Positions 44,458-53,541 of a DNA stretch of 64,000 bases are shown here, one piece after another. The position numbers and the translations under genes are program-made. Source of the DNA: Brevundimonas pishanensis. Lineage in GTDB: Bacteria > Pseudomonadota > Alphaproteobacteria > Caulobacterales > Caulobacteraceae. The stretch's first letter is position 1, and each line of letters starts with the position of its first letter. The notes under the pieces were generated by a model. It worked only from the letters and a program-made list of their open reading frames with translations. It had not been told where the DNA came from and made no database searches. The stretch lies in NCBI RefSeq assembly GCF_022750635.1, contig NZ_JAJKBG010000007.1:1-64000 (forward strand). The letters run 5' to 3'.

Positions 44458-45807
44458 TCAAACAGTTCCGGCATCTTTGAGCGCCAGCTCGGCGCGTATC
44501 TGGTCATGGCGGGTGGCCGTTAGCGGATATTTCCGCATGGCCAGCGCGGCTGCAGCCATTAGCACTGCGGGCACGGCGATAAACAGGATTTGCAACATCA
44601 GGATGGCGAAGTTGCCGTTTTCAGCGGGCGTCTGTGTGGGCTTGAAGCCGACCAGTTGTAGGATGGCATAGGGAATAAGCGCGAAGACGTGGCCCAGCTT
44701 GGTAGTGACGGCGAGAATAGAGAACATCAGGCCCGTCAGATCCTCGCCCGTTTCCAGCCGTACCTCGTCGCCGGCATCGGCCATCATCGCCCGAAGCAGG
44801 AAGAGGGCGGCGGCATAGGGCAGACCCGCCATGAACATGGCCGCCGCGGTGATGGTGAAGTTGCCACCGGGGACAAGGCAGGCTCCGCCATAGAAGCCCG
44901 CAAAGACGATAGACGAGACGGCCAGCGTCTTGTGCTTCCCGACCCGAGTGGCCAGCCATGCCCAGAACGGTGCCCCCACAAGACCTGCCATGAAATACAG
45001 CAGCATGAAGATGGAGGCACTGGCGTGGTCATAGCCCTTCACCTGACCGAAGAAGAAGAACACCATCGATCCGGTGATACCCGGCGCGATGCCGAGGAAC
45101 AGGTCGGCCAACAGCAGCTTGCGTACGGTCTTGAGCTTGAACAGGCCCAGCCACGTCCTCACCCCGCCATGCGGCTTTGCGGTGGCCAGCGGAGGTTCCG
45201 GCGCGGCGAAATAGGCGATGGCCAGTGTGACGGGCAGGGCGACGATGATGCCCCATCCCATCCACTTTACCCCGTCGGCATAGGTGCCAAATCCGCCGCG
45301 AACCACGATGGTCGGCAGGATAAGGATCAGGATCACGCCGATGATATTGAAGAACTGCCAGAAGCCGTACACACGGCTGCGCTGGTTGTATTCGGGGGCC
45401 AGAACAGCCGCCCAGCCCATCTGGCCCAGCGTCCCCATGGAAAAGCCGAGATAGAGAAACAGCAGCCAACCGAACAGATAGACGGGACCGTCCCCCGGCT
45501 TGGCCATGACAAACATCATCAGCGCCGCGACCATCAGGATCGGGGCCGAGGCCAGCATCCATGGACGGTATCGGCCCATGGGTGTGCGGGTGCGGTCCAT
45601 GGCCCAGCCGATGAAGGGATCAAAGCCGATGTCGATCAGACGAACGATCATGAATACCGCCGCAACGACGCCAAGCTCCAGCCCGATGTGGGTGGCGTAA
45701 AACTCGGGCAGGGTGACGGGCAGGGCGACCCCGAAAGCCGCCAAAGGCAGACACGGCCCCGAGAAGGCTGCCAGGACGGCGTTGGAACGTCGGGGGCTGG
45801 TCGTCAT
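44458..45807 (-). CDS. GPH-family sugar:cation symporter (MFS)
   Basis: A 449-residue transporter with about twelve membrane segments. The conserved loop after the second helix, DIGFDPFIGWAMDRTRTPMGRYRPWM, is diagnostic of the glycoside-pentoside-hexuronide:cation symporter family (MelB-like). PYAILQLVGFKPTQTPAENG near the end also fits this family. The substrate cannot be inferred because no sugar hydrolase or regulator is adjacent. Its stop directly abuts the mazG start. Confidence 0.85.
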   Translation of the reverse strand: MTTSPRRSNAVLAAFSGPCLPLAAFGVALPVTLPEFYATHIGLELGVVAAVFMIVRLIDIGFDPFIGWAMDRTRTPMGRYRPWMLASAPILMVAALMMFVMAKPGDGPVYLFGWLLFLYLGFSMGTLGQMGWAAVLAPEYNQRSRVYGFWQFFNIIGVILILILPTIVVRGGFGTYADGVKWMGWGIIVALPVTLAIAYFAAPEPPLATAKPHGGVRTWLGLFKLKTVRKLLLADLFLGIAPGITGSMVFFFFGQVKGYDHASASIFMLLYFMAGLVGAPFWAWLATRVGKHKTLAVSSIVFAGFYGGACLVPGGNFTITAAAMFMAGLPYAAALFLLRAMMADAGDEVRLETGEDLTGLMFSILAVTTKLGHVFALIPYAILQLVGFKPTQTPAENGNFAILMLQILFIAVPAVLMAAAALAMRKYPLTATRHDQIRAELALKDAGTV

Positions 45808-45918
45808 GGCATACGCTCGAACGTTGAATCACCAGTGGCCACCATTGCGCGATCGTGATCGCAAGGCGAGGGTTCAGATGACTTTGGCTCGCTGAACGGG
45901 GTTGCGATTGCGGGCGCA

Positions 45919-46824
45919 ATGGGGCCTTTTGGTCAAATGTCTTTGCGATTCAAGTGGCGTGCTGTTGCTGGCGCGATCATGGGACTGGGAGTGGCCGTAG
46001 CGGTCGGGGCCAGTCCTGCGTCGGCGCGAACCTCTCAGGCCGAGGTCTGTGATGCGGACGCGGGCCCCTACGTTGCCGCGGCCCAGGCCAACGGGATCAA
46101 CCTCTACGCCTTGGAGTGGGCACCGTTCGGGCCTGCGGAAATGGGTTGGGAAACCTATGCGCCGCTGATCCAGAAAGAGCTGGGCACCCACTGCGACCCG
46201 TCATCACCGGGGTTCGCTGAAAAGCTGGCGGTGTTCCAGACGCTGCACAACCTGCCCGCCACAGGCCAGATGGACGCGGGAACCTTCACCGTGTTCCGCG
46301 GGCTTTGGCAGGAACGTCGTCCGTTTATTCTGGCGCGCATCCGCGGCGAATGTCCGTCCCCGCCGCCTATCGCCGAACTGGCCTATCTGACTGCGGGCGA
46401 AGAACACGCCGAGCGCATGACCCGCATGGCGCGTCGCGACGTGCTGGAAGCGTACCGCGCCATGGTCGCCACTGCACGTGCCGAGGTGCCCGAACTGGCC
46501 CAGCAGCCCGAACTGCTGCAAATCTTCTCCTCCTTCCGTGAGCCGGAGGCCGATGCGGCCCGTTGCGCGCGTGACGGCAACTGTGACGGGGTGCGCCGCG
46601 CGGCATGCTCTGCCCACCGGACAGGCACTGCGCTGGATATCTATGTCGGGCATTTGCTGGGTTATGGCGTGGACTCCACCCACACCCACAACAGGCGTTA
46701 TATGAGCCAGACCGCCGCCTATCGCTGGATGGTGCGTAATGCCGAACGCTTTGGCTTTGTGCCCTATGCCTTCGAGCCCTGGCACTGGGAATGGGTCGGC
46801 CCGCCACAAGGGTATGCTCAATGA
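45919..46824 (+). CDS. Secreted VanY-like D-Ala-D-Ala carboxypeptidase (M15)
   Basis: A 301-residue exported protein. A signal peptide (about residues 8-36, ending ASPASA) is followed by a peptidoglycan-binding-like helical region (about 70-130, with TLHNLPATGQMDAGTF) and an M15 zinc peptidase domain. Zinc and catalytic residues lie in SAHRTGTALDIY (SxHxxGxAxD) and EPWHWEWVG. The likely action is on peptidoglycan stem peptides. A start six codons later (MSLRFK) is equally plausible. The next gene overlaps its stop (ATGA). Confidence 0.82.
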   Translation: MGPFGQMSLRFKWRAVAGAIMGLGVAVAVGASPASARTSQAEVCDADAGPYVAAAQANGINLYALEWAPFGPAEMGWETYAPLIQKELGTHCDPSSPGFAEKLAVFQTLHNLPATGQMDAGTFTVFRGLWQERRPFILARIRGECPSPPPIAELAYLTAGEEHAERMTRMARRDVLEAYRAMVATARAEVPELAQQPELLQIFSSFREPEADAARCARDGNCDGVRRAACSAHRTGTALDIYVGHLLGYGVDSTHTHNRRYMSQTAAYRWMVRNAERFGFVPYAFEPWHWEWVGPPQGYAQ

Positions 46825-47303
46825 AGCCATCGCGCGTCCGATCGCTGACACCGAACGAGGTCGAGCTGGCCCGCGAGGTGTTTGGTGACGCGCTGAGGCT
46901 GGAAACCGTGCGGATACTGCGCACGCCATGGCCGTTCACGCGGGCTTTTGTGCCGGGGCGGTGGTTCTGGCGCGAATGGATCCTGTGGCCGTCCGAACGC
47001 TACGAGAGTGACATGGCCGTCGCGCCCATGCCGGTGCAGGCGACCTTCATCCACGAGATGGTCCACGTCTGGCAGGCCCAGCAGGGCGTGAACCTGTTGT
47101 TCGGCAAGCTGAAGGCGGGCGATAGCGTCGAATCCTATCGTTATGAGGTCAGCGACCACTGCCATTGGGACGGGCTGAACATCGAACAGCAGGCCATGGT
47201 GGTCGAGCATCGCTTCCGCCTGTCGCGCGGCTTGCGCGTACCTGCGGACCTCGATTTCTATGATCGGGTTTGTCCTTTAGTCGCAAACCAGCGGAATATT
47301 TGA
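46821..47303 (+). CDS. Small HExxH-motif protein (vgr-related type)
   Basis: A 160-residue protein with one clear feature: FIHEMVHVWQAQQG, an HExxH zinc-binding pattern followed by a tryptophan and glutamines. No signal peptide or membrane segment is seen. Similar short alphaproteobacterial proteins have been labelled vgr-related. The ATG overlaps the stop of the VanY-like gene by four bases, suggesting coupled expression and possibly a common envelope role. Whether it is an active peptidase is unknown because a third ligand is not obvious. Confidence 0.7.
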   Translation: MKPSRVRSLTPNEVELAREVFGDALRLETVRILRTPWPFTRAFVPGRWFWREWILWPSERYESDMAVAPMPVQATFIHEMVHVWQAQQGVNLLFGKLKAGDSVESYRYEVSDHCHWDGLNIEQQAMVVEHRFRLSRGLRVPADLDFYDRVCPLVANQRNI

Positions 47304-47393
47304 CGCGGGCGGTTGCAGAATCCGGCGTAGAGATTAAATCCGATACCGACGCTGTTACTAAATGCGTCGCGAGGTTTGTATCGGAGTAGGTTG

Positions 47394-47996
47394 TTGCCCA
47401 AGATTCTTGTTCTTTACCACTCGACCTATGGTCACATCGAAGCCATGGCCAAGGCCGTTGCCGAAGGGGCCGCTTCGGTCGAGGGTGCTGTTGTAGACAT
47501 CAAGCGCGTACCGGAAACTGTGCCGGAAGAAGTCGCCAAGGCCGCCTTCTACAAGATGGATCAGGAAGCCCCGATTGCCGAGGTTTCGGACCTGCCGAAC
47601 TATGACGCCATCATCATCGGTGCGGGCACCCGTTTCGGTACCGCAGCATCGCAGATGCGCGCTTTCCTTGACCAAACCGGTGGCCTGTGGGCTTCGGGTG
47701 CTCTGCTGGGCAAGGTCGGTGGTGCGTTCACCGCATCGGCGACCCAGCATGGCGGTCAGGAAACCACCTTTGCCGGTCTGCACAACTACTTCCTGCACCA
47801 CGGCATGGTCGTGGCGGGTCTGCCGTATGCCTATACGGATCAGATGAACATGGACGAGATCGTGGGCGGTTCGCCGTACGGCGCGACGACCCTGACCAAG
47901 GGCGATGGCTCGCGTATGCCGAGCGAGATCGATCTCGGCGGCGCGCGTTATCAAGGTAAGCACATCGCGGAAATCGCGAAGAAACTGCACGGGTAA
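47394..47996 (+). CDS. wrbA: NAD(P)H:quinone oxidoreductase WrbA
   Basis: A 200-residue flavodoxin-like FMN enzyme that reduces quinones by two electrons. The FMN phosphate loop is [19 protein letters not shown], and [24 protein letters not shown] and [11 protein letters not shown] are characteristic of WrbA. The start is best placed at TTG 47394, seven bases after GGAG at 47383-47386; a TTG three bases earlier is also possible. The dioxygenase gene follows after one base, hinting at a shared redox or aromatic-detoxification role. Confidence 0.94.
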   Translation: MPKILVLYHSTYGHIEAMAKAVAEGAASVEGAVVDIKRVPETVPEEVAKAAFYKMDQEAPIAEVSDLPNYDAIIIGAGTRFGTAASQMRAFLDQTGGLWASGALLGKVGGAFTASATQHGGQETTFAGLHNYFLHHGMVVAGLPYAYTDQMNMDEIVGGSPYGATTLTKGDGSRMPSEIDLGGARYQGKHIAEIAKKLHG

Positions 47997-47997
47997 A

Positions 47998-48756
47998 ATG
48001 ATGACCCAGCCTGCTATTTTCTTTGGGCATGGTTCGCCCATGAACGCTCTAGGGGGAGAGTTCGCCGACGGCTGGAAGGTCGTGGGCGAGGCACTCGGCA
48101 AGCCCAAGGGCGTGGTCATGGTGTCTGCGCACTGGGAAACACGTGGGCTGGGTGTCACGGCTATGGAGCGGCCGGAGACCATCCACGACTTCGGTGGTTT
48201 TCCGCCCGCGCTGCACGCCATGCAGTATCCGGCACCGGGTTCGCCTGAACTGGCGGCGCGTGTGGCTGCACTGACAGGTGCCGTGATGACGGACCATTGG
48301 GGTCTGGATCACGGTGCGTGGTCGGTACTGGCCCACGTCTGGCCTGACGCCGATGTTCCGGTGGTGCAGTTGTCGCTCAACCGCGATCTGGACGCGCGGG
48401 GCCATTATGAACTTGCCAAGAAACTGCGCCCGTTGCGGGACGAGGGCTACATCATCGCTGGCTCGGGCGACTTCGTTCACAATCTGCGCACGTGGAAGCG
48501 AGAGGGCGGCGAGGCCTATGATTGGGCCAGCGACTTTAACGAGGCGGTGAAGGCGGCCTTTGTGCGGGCCGACCATGACGCGCTGATTAACTGGGTCGAT
48601 TTGGCCGAGAACGCTCAACTGTCGGTGCCGACGGACGAGCACTATCTGCCGCTGCTTTACGTCGCAGCCCAGCAGGACGTGGGCGAGAGCTTGTCGTTCT
48701 TCAACGATGAAGTGGTGGGCGGGTCAATCTCGATGACAGGCGTGCGGATCGGCTGA
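47998..48756 (+). CDS. DODA-type extradiol ring-cleavage dioxygenase (YgiD-like)
   Basis: A 252-residue class III extradiol dioxygenase related to plant DODA and E. coli YgiD. Likely metal ligands and catalytic histidines are in FFGHGSPMNAL, VSAHWETRG, DHWGLDHGAWS and GSGDFVHNLRTW. The substrate is some catechol-type compound. Two consecutive ATG codons (47998 and 48001) can start it. It is adjacent to wrbA, and a terminator follows. Confidence 0.9.
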   Translation: MMTQPAIFFGHGSPMNALGGEFADGWKVVGEALGKPKGVVMVSAHWETRGLGVTAMERPETIHDFGGFPPALHAMQYPAPGSPELAARVAALTGAVMTDHWGLDHGAWSVLAHVWPDADVPVVQLSLNRDLDARGHYELAKKLRPLRDEGYIIAGSGDFVHNLRTWKREGGEAYDWASDFNEAVKAAFVRADHDALINWVDLAENAQLSVPTDEHYLPLLYVAAQQDVGESLSFFNDEVVGGSISMTGVRIG

Positions 48757-48774
48757 TGCCGACGCTGAAATGAA

Positions 48775-48808
48775 AAGGTGCGGATCGCATGGTCCGCACC
48801 TTCTATTT
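48775..48808 (+). terminator. Terminator after dioxygenase gene
   Basis: A 10-bp stem (aaggtgcgga at 48775-48784, tccgcacctt at 48793-48802) with an eight-base loop and T-rich sequence after. It lies between convergent genes and can serve both. Confidence 0.75.
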
Positions 48809-48813
48809 TGCCC

Positions 48814-49197
48814 TTACCGGCGACGGTCGAGTGCGAAGCTGCCCGATCCGGCGACCGACAGGTAGAGGAAGACGAAGCAGTAAAGCGCGGCCAGTTCACC
48901 GCCGTTCAATAGCGGGTATAGCCCCTTTGGCGCGTGGGCGATGAAGTAGGCGGCGGCCATGAACCCTGACAGGATAAACGCCACCGGTCGGGTGAACAGG
49001 CCGAGGATCATCAGCAGACCGCCCACCAGTTCTATCGGACCCGACCAGCCGATGAGGGTGTTCAGATCGATCGGCGCAGGCTTGGGGGCGGGGAAGCCGA
49101 CGATCTTTTGCAGGCCGTGCTGGATCAGCAGGATGCCGGAAACCACGCGAAGGGCACCCAGCGAAAGACCATGCCAGTCAATATTGGTTCTTGCCAT
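48814..49197 (-). CDS. DoxX-family membrane protein
   Basis: A 127-residue inner-membrane protein with four hydrophobic segments. ALRVVSGILLIQHGLQKIVGFP, GPIELVGGLLMILGLFTRPVAFILSGFMA and HAPKGLYPLLNGGELAALYCFVFLYL follow the DoxX pattern. Family members have been implicated in respiration or redox homeostasis, without a defined reaction. ATG 49197 with a GGAG upstream is the preferred start. The gene sits alone between two terminators. Confidence 0.88.
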   Translation of the reverse strand: MARTNIDWHGLSLGALRVVSGILLIQHGLQKIVGFPAPKPAPIDLNTLIGWSGPIELVGGLLMILGLFTRPVAFILSGFMAAAYFIAHAPKGLYPLLNGGELAALYCFVFLYLSVAGSGSFALDRRR

Positions 49198-49220
49198 TCG
49201 AACAGGCTCCAAAATCAACG

Positions 49221-49248
49221 AAGGCCGCCAGTTAAGGGCGGCCTTTCT
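49221..49248 (-). terminator. Stem-loop between acyl ligase and DoxX genes
   Basis: A perfect 9-bp stem (aaggccgcc at 49221-49229, ggcggcctt at 49237-49245). It lies downstream of the minus-strand ligase gene and just upstream of the DoxX gene. Confidence 0.6.
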
Positions 49249-49257
49249 TGAGAGTTA

Positions 49258-50802
49258 TCAGGCAGCTTCAGCCAGTTTTTGAAGCGAGACATAGTCGGTC
49301 TTGCCGCTGCCGAGGACCGGGATCTCATCCACCTTGATGATCTTCTTGGGGACCACCAGCTCCGGCGCGCCATTGGCTTTCGCCCATGCGCTGAGTTCCG
49401 AGGTTTCGGCACCGTCACGCTCGGTGATCAGGACCAGCTTCTCGCCCTTGCGGTTGTCGGGGATAGCCACCACAGCATGCCGGTTATCCGGCCATACAGC
49501 ACCCGCCATGCCCTCGACCGCCGTCAGGGACACCATCTCGCCGCCGATCTTGGCAAAGCGTTTGGCGCGGCCACGGATGGTCACAAAGCCCTCTGCGTCA
49601 ACATCGACGATATCGCCGGTGTCGAGCCAGCCGTTCTCGACCGGTTCCCACTGCAGCGGCTCGCCATTGGTGACGTAACCGGACATGACGTTCGGACCCT
49701 TGATGACCAGACGGCCGCCGGCATCCACGCCCTCTACCGGCTCGAGGCGGTAATCGATGCCCGGCAGCAGTTGGCCCACCGTGCCCGGATGGTTTTCACC
49801 CGGCTTGTTCACCGCGATGACCGGCGCAGCTTCAGACGCGCCATAGCCTTCGAGCAGTTCGACATTGCCGAACTTCGCTTCGAACAGGGCGCGGGTCTCG
49901 TCGCGAACCTTTTCGGCACCGCCAACGGCGAACTTCACGGTGGCGAAGTCACCCGGTTCGGCCACGCGGGCATACTGGTTCAGGAAGGTGTCGGTCGCGA
50001 ACAGAAGGGTCGCGCCCACCTGCGGCAGCAGGTCGGTAATCTGTTTGGCGTGCAGCGGCGAGGGGTATTGGAAGCCCTTCAGGCCTTCCAGCAACGGCAG
50101 GATAGCACCTGCCGTCAGCCCGAAGCAGTGGAAGGTCGGCAGCGGGTTGAACATGACCCATGACGGATCAAGGGCGATGTGGGTGCCGACCTGACGCGCA
50201 TTGGCGATCAGGTTCTTCTGGCTCAGCACAACGCCCTTGGGAACGCCGAAGCTGCCCGAGGTGAACAGCACCACGCCCGGATCATCGGGCTGGGTCTTTA
50301 CGGCAAAACGTTTCGGAGCGAGACCCGCCGACAGGCCGTAAAGCTTGTCCTGGAAGCCGATGGTCTTGCGTACGTCGTCCAGCCAGACGACGTCTGCCAC
50401 CGTACCAATAGCCTCGATCAGTTTGTCGAGCGCGGCCTGTTCGATGAAGCGTTTGGCAGTCAGGACTTTTTTGACGCCGGAGGCCTTGATGGCGGCCTTC
50501 ACATTGGCTTCGCCCGCAGTGAAGTTCAGCATCACCGGAACGCGGCCATGCGCATGCAGGCCAAAGAAGGTCACGACCGTACCCATCGACGAGGGCAGAA
50601 GGATCGCGACGCGCTCGCCCTTGTCGGTCATACCGGCAATCTTGCGGCCCAGCACGAAGGCTGCGCGGATCAAACCGGTGTAGGTCAGGGGATTACGGTC
50701 CTGATCCTCGAGGATTTCCTTGTCGCCATATTTAGCGCGCGCGTCGATCAGGGCGTCGATAAGCGAGCTGTTATACAGCTTCGGATCCAGCGATTGCCGC
50801 AA
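49258..50802 (-). CDS. Acyl-AMP-forming ligase (Aas-type acyl-ACP/CoA synthetase)
   Basis: A 514-residue adenylating enzyme. Motifs are VVLFTSGSFGVPKGVVLSQKNL (P-loop), EGYGASEAAPV and NGWLDTGDIVDVDAEGFVTIRGRAKRF. The pattern resembles the acyl-ACP synthetase half of Aas, without the acyltransferase half. It probably activates fatty acids. TTG at 50802 is the right start because an ideal AGGAGG (plus-strand cctcct at 50809-50814) precedes it by six bases. The frame stays open another 83 codons, into lipA, but that sequence has no family similarity. A gagagc/gctctc hairpin lies just before the ribosome-binding site. Confidence 0.87.
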   Translation of the reverse strand: MRQSLDPKLYNSSLIDALIDARAKYGDKEILEDQDRNPLTYTGLIRAAFVLGRKIAGMTDKGERVAILLPSSMGTVVTFFGLHAHGRVPVMLNFTAGEANVKAAIKASGVKKVLTAKRFIEQAALDKLIEAIGTVADVVWLDDVRKTIGFQDKLYGLSAGLAPKRFAVKTQPDDPGVVLFTSGSFGVPKGVVLSQKNLIANARQVGTHIALDPSWVMFNPLPTFHCFGLTAGAILPLLEGLKGFQYPSPLHAKQITDLLPQVGATLLFATDTFLNQYARVAEPGDFATVKFAVGGAEKVRDETRALFEAKFGNVELLEGYGASEAAPVIAVNKPGENHPGTVGQLLPGIDYRLEPVEGVDAGGRLVIKGPNVMSGYVTNGEPLQWEPVENGWLDTGDIVDVDAEGFVTIRGRAKRFAKIGGEMVSLTAVEGMAGAVWPDNRHAVVAIPDNRKGEKLVLITERDGAETSELSAWAKANGAPELVVPKKIIKVDEIPVLGSGKTDYVSLQKLAEAA

Positions 50803-51000
50803 GGCGTTCCTCCTTGGAGAGCCTGCTTGCTCTCTCGGTCTATCAGGGCGGACCTCATTAAAGATGCGGGTCCCGTTTGGAAAGACTCTGAAATGATCCG
50901 TGAGGATTGCAACGTTTTTTCGAGCTTTCGATCCAACGTAACGCAAGGTGAGGGAGGGTTTGCCTTGCCTATTGAGCCACAAACGACGAAATAGCCCCTC

Positions 51001-51963
51001 ATGGTCACCCTGATCGACACCCTGAAGACGTCGCCGGCACAACTGCGGCATCCGGAAAAGCAGAATCGTCCCGAGACGGTGGTTCTGAAGAAACCCGACT
51101 GGCTGCGCGTGAAAGCACCCGGTTCGGGGCAGTATAACGCGACCAAGGAAATCGTGCGGTCAAAGGGACTGGTCACGGTTTGCGAGGAAGCGGCCTGCCC
51201 GAACATCGGCGAGTGCTGGAGCCAGAAACACGCCACCCTGATGATCATGGGTGATACCTGCACGCGCGCCTGCGCCTTCTGCAACGTCAAGACGGGCCTG
51301 CCGCAACCGCTCGATCCGGAAGAACCGGGCAAGGTCGGTCTGGCTGTCCAGCAGATGGGTCTGAACCACGTGGTCATCACCTCGGTGGACCGCGATGACG
51401 TTCAGGACGGCGGTGCGGCTCACTTCGCCGAAGTGGTGCGCCAGATTCGCCTTCAGGCACCGAACACGACCATTGAAATTCTAACGCCGGACTTCCTGCG
51501 CAAGGATGGTGCGGCCGAAGTGATGATCGACGCCAAGCCGGACGTCTTTAATCACAACCTCGAAACCGTTCCGCGCCTTTATCTGAAGATCCGTCCGGGC
51601 GCCCGCTACTTCCACTCTCTGCGCCTGTTGCAGATGGTCAAGGAACGCGACCCGAACCAGTTCACCAAGTCGGGTATCATGGTCGGCCTTGGCGAGACCA
51701 AGGAAGAGGTCATGCAGGTGATGGACGACATGCGTTCGGCGGGTGTCGACTTCATTACCATCGGCCAATATCTGCAGCCGACCCGCAAGCACGCCGCGAT
51801 CGACCGCTTCGTCACGCCGGAAGAGTTCAAGGCGTATGAGGCGATTGCTCGTGCCAAGGGCTTCCTGATGGTGTCGTCGTCGCCGCTGACCCGCTCGTCG
51901 CACCACGCGGGTGACGACTTCGCCCGCCTGAAGGCGGCCCGCGAAGCTCAACTGCGCCGCTAA
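51001..51963 (+). CDS. lipA: Lipoyl synthase LipA
   Basis: A 320-residue radical SAM enzyme inserting two sulfurs into octanoyl groups on lipoyl domains. The radical SAM cysteines are C87, C91 and C94 in CTRACAFC; the auxiliary cluster uses C61, C66 and C72 in [12 protein letters not shown], with the conserved [10 protein letters not shown] near the end. Its substrates include the lipoyl domains of PdhB and PdhC encoded 7-10 kb downstream. ratA follows after seven bases. Confidence 0.97.
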   Translation: MVTLIDTLKTSPAQLRHPEKQNRPETVVLKKPDWLRVKAPGSGQYNATKEIVRSKGLVTVCEEAACPNIGECWSQKHATLMIMGDTCTRACAFCNVKTGLPQPLDPEEPGKVGLAVQQMGLNHVVITSVDRDDVQDGGAAHFAEVVRQIRLQAPNTTIEILTPDFLRKDGAAEVMIDAKPDVFNHNLETVPRLYLKIRPGARYFHSLRLLQMVKERDPNQFTKSGIMVGLGETKEEVMQVMDDMRSAGVDFITIGQYLQPTRKHAAIDRFVTPEEFKAYEAIARAKGFLMVSSSPLTRSSHHAGDDFARLKAAREAQLRR

Positions 51964-51970
51964 GACTATT

Positions 51971-52423
51971 ATGGCTATCCATCGCCTCACGCGCGTATTG
52001 CCGTATGCGCCCGATCAGCTTGCAGCACTGGTTGCGGATATCGAAACCTATCCGCAATTCGTGCCGTGGATCACCTCCATGCGCGTGTGGAACACACGTG
52101 AAGAGGCTGAGGGCGTGACGGTGCGTGATGCCGAGGCGGGCGTGGGCTTTTCCTTCCTGACGGAAAAGTTCGCCACCTGGGTGCGCCATGACAGGATTGC
52201 CCCCAAGGTCGAGGTCGGCCTCCTGCGCGGGCCGTTCAAACACCTCAAGAACCGTTGGGAGTTCTTCCCTCACGAAGACGGCACCCGGCTTGAGTTCATG
52301 ATCGACTTCGCGTTCAAATCGAGGATGCTCGACATGATGCTGCATGCGAACTTCGATCTGGCGGTTCGCAAGCTCATCGAATGCTTCGAGAGCGAGGCCG
52401 CGCGGAGATACGGGACGAAATGA
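51971..52423 (+). CDS. RatA/COQ10-family START-domain protein
   Basis: A 150-residue polyketide-cyclase/START-like protein. HRLTRVLPYAPDQLAALVADIETYPQFVPWI and GPFKHLKNRWEFFP are characteristic of the family that includes mitochondrial COQ10 (ubiquinone binding) and E. coli RatA. In alphaproteobacteria a coenzyme Q-binding role is more likely than the toxin role that gave RatA its name. It follows lipA closely, a conserved pairing, and its stop overlaps the next ATG (ATGA). Confidence 0.88.
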   Translation: MAIHRLTRVLPYAPDQLAALVADIETYPQFVPWITSMRVWNTREEAEGVTVRDAEAGVGFSFLTEKFATWVRHDRIAPKVEVGLLRGPFKHLKNRWEFFPHEDGTRLEFMIDFAFKSRMLDMMLHANFDLAVRKLIECFESEAARRYGTK

Positions 52424-53541
52424 CTTTCGACTTTGACGCGACCGTAGTCGGGGCTGGTGCTGTTGGGCTGGCGTGCGGACGGGCGTTGTCGAAGCGGGGT
52501 CTGACTGTTCTGGTGCTCGAGAAGGAAGACTTCATCGGGCAGGGTGTCTCGTCACGAAATTCCGAAGTCATTCATGCGGGGCTCTATTACCCCACGGGCT
52601 CGCTTAAGGCGCAGGTCTGCGTCGAGGGGCGTCGGCTGCTGTATGATTTCCTCGAAAGCCACAAGGTCGACTACTGGAAGTGCGGCAAGCTGGTCGTCGC
52701 AACCGACGAGGCCGAAATCCCGCGCATCGAGGCCATTCTGGAGCAAGGGCGCATCAATGGCGTCGAAGGTCTGGAAGAGCTTACGGGCGAACAGGCGAGG
52801 GCGCTGGAGCCTCAGTTGAACGCCGTCTCGGCCATTCTTTCTCCCGAAAGCGGTGTCTTCGACAGCCACGGCTACATGCTGGCCCTGCAAGGCGAGATTG
52901 AAGCTATGGGCGGTTCGGTCGTGACGTCTGCACCATTTGAAGGCGCAGAGCCTCTGGCAGGCGGTGGTTTCAGCATCCGCGTGGGCGGTGAGGGGGCAAC
53001 GACCGTGACCTCGCGCCTTTTGGTCACGGCGGCGGGTCTGTCGGCTCAGGCTGTGGCGGGGGCGATCGATGGCTATCCGGCCGGCGATATTCCGCAGGGG
53101 CATTTCGGCAAAGGCGTCTATTTCCGCCTGTCGGGTCCGGCACCGTTTAATCGGCTGATCTATCCGCCACCCATTCCGGGGGCACTAGGGACGCACTACC
53201 GCAAGGATTTGGGCGGGCAGGGCGTGTTCGGCCCCGATCTGGTTTACGTCGAGGCCGAGGACTATTCCGTCGATCCGGCAAAGGCCGCCGAATTTGCCGA
53301 CTATATCCGGCGTTTCTGGCCGGGCGTGCGAGCCGAGGCTCTTTCAGCGGATTATGCGGGGATACGTCCCAAGCTGCACGGGGCGGGCCAAGCCCAGCCT
53401 GATTTCCAGCTAAACGGGCAGGAGGCGCACGGCATTGAAGGGCTGATGGCCTTGTTCGGGATCGAGAGCCCTGGCCTGACCAGTTCCATGGCCATCGGCG
53501 AAGCCGTGGCCACGAAACTGGTCGGAGACACACGCGCCTAG
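52420..53541 (+). CDS. FAD-dependent oxidoreductase (L-2-hydroxyglutarate oxidase-like)
   Basis: A 373-residue DAO-family flavoprotein. The FAD-binding motif is TVVGAGAVGLACGRALSKRG, followed by SSRNSEVIHAGLYYPTGSLKAQVCVEGRRLLYDF, a pattern strongly reminiscent of LhgO, and IRPKLHGAGQAQPDF before the C-terminal GIESPGLTSSMAIGEAVA. The likely reaction is oxidation of a 2-hydroxy acid such as L-2-hydroxyglutarate. ATG 52420 overlaps the preceding stop. Its own stop shares CTAG with the convergent gene. Confidence 0.85.
   Translation: MTFDFDATVVGAGAVGLACGRALSKRGLTVLVLEKEDFIGQGVSSRNSEVIHAGLYYPTGSLKAQVCVEGRRLLYDFLESHKVDYWKCGKLVVATDEAEIPRIEAILEQGRINGVEGLEELTGEQARALEPQLNAVSAILSPESGVFDSHGYMLALQGEIEAMGGSVVTSAPFEGAEPLAGGGFSIRVGGEGATTVTSRLLVTAAGLSAQAVAGAIDGYPAGDIPQGHFGKGVYFRLSGPAPFNRLIYPPPIPGALGTHYRKDLGGQGVFGPDLVYVEAEDYSVDPAKAAEFADYIRRFWPGVRAEALSADYAGIRPKLHGAGQAQPDFQLNGQEAHGIEGLMALFGIESPGLTSSMAIGEAVATKLVGDTRA

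Noticed and set aside
50803-51051. 83-residue N-terminal extension of the acyl-AMP ligase
   Set aside because: It overlaps lipA, has no similarity to adenylating enzymes, and an ideal Shine-Dalgarno marks the TTG at 50802 instead.
51971-52423. RatA toxin of a toxin-antitoxin pair
   Set aside because: No RatB-like partner; linkage to lipA and the COQ10-like sequence favour a coenzyme Q-related role.
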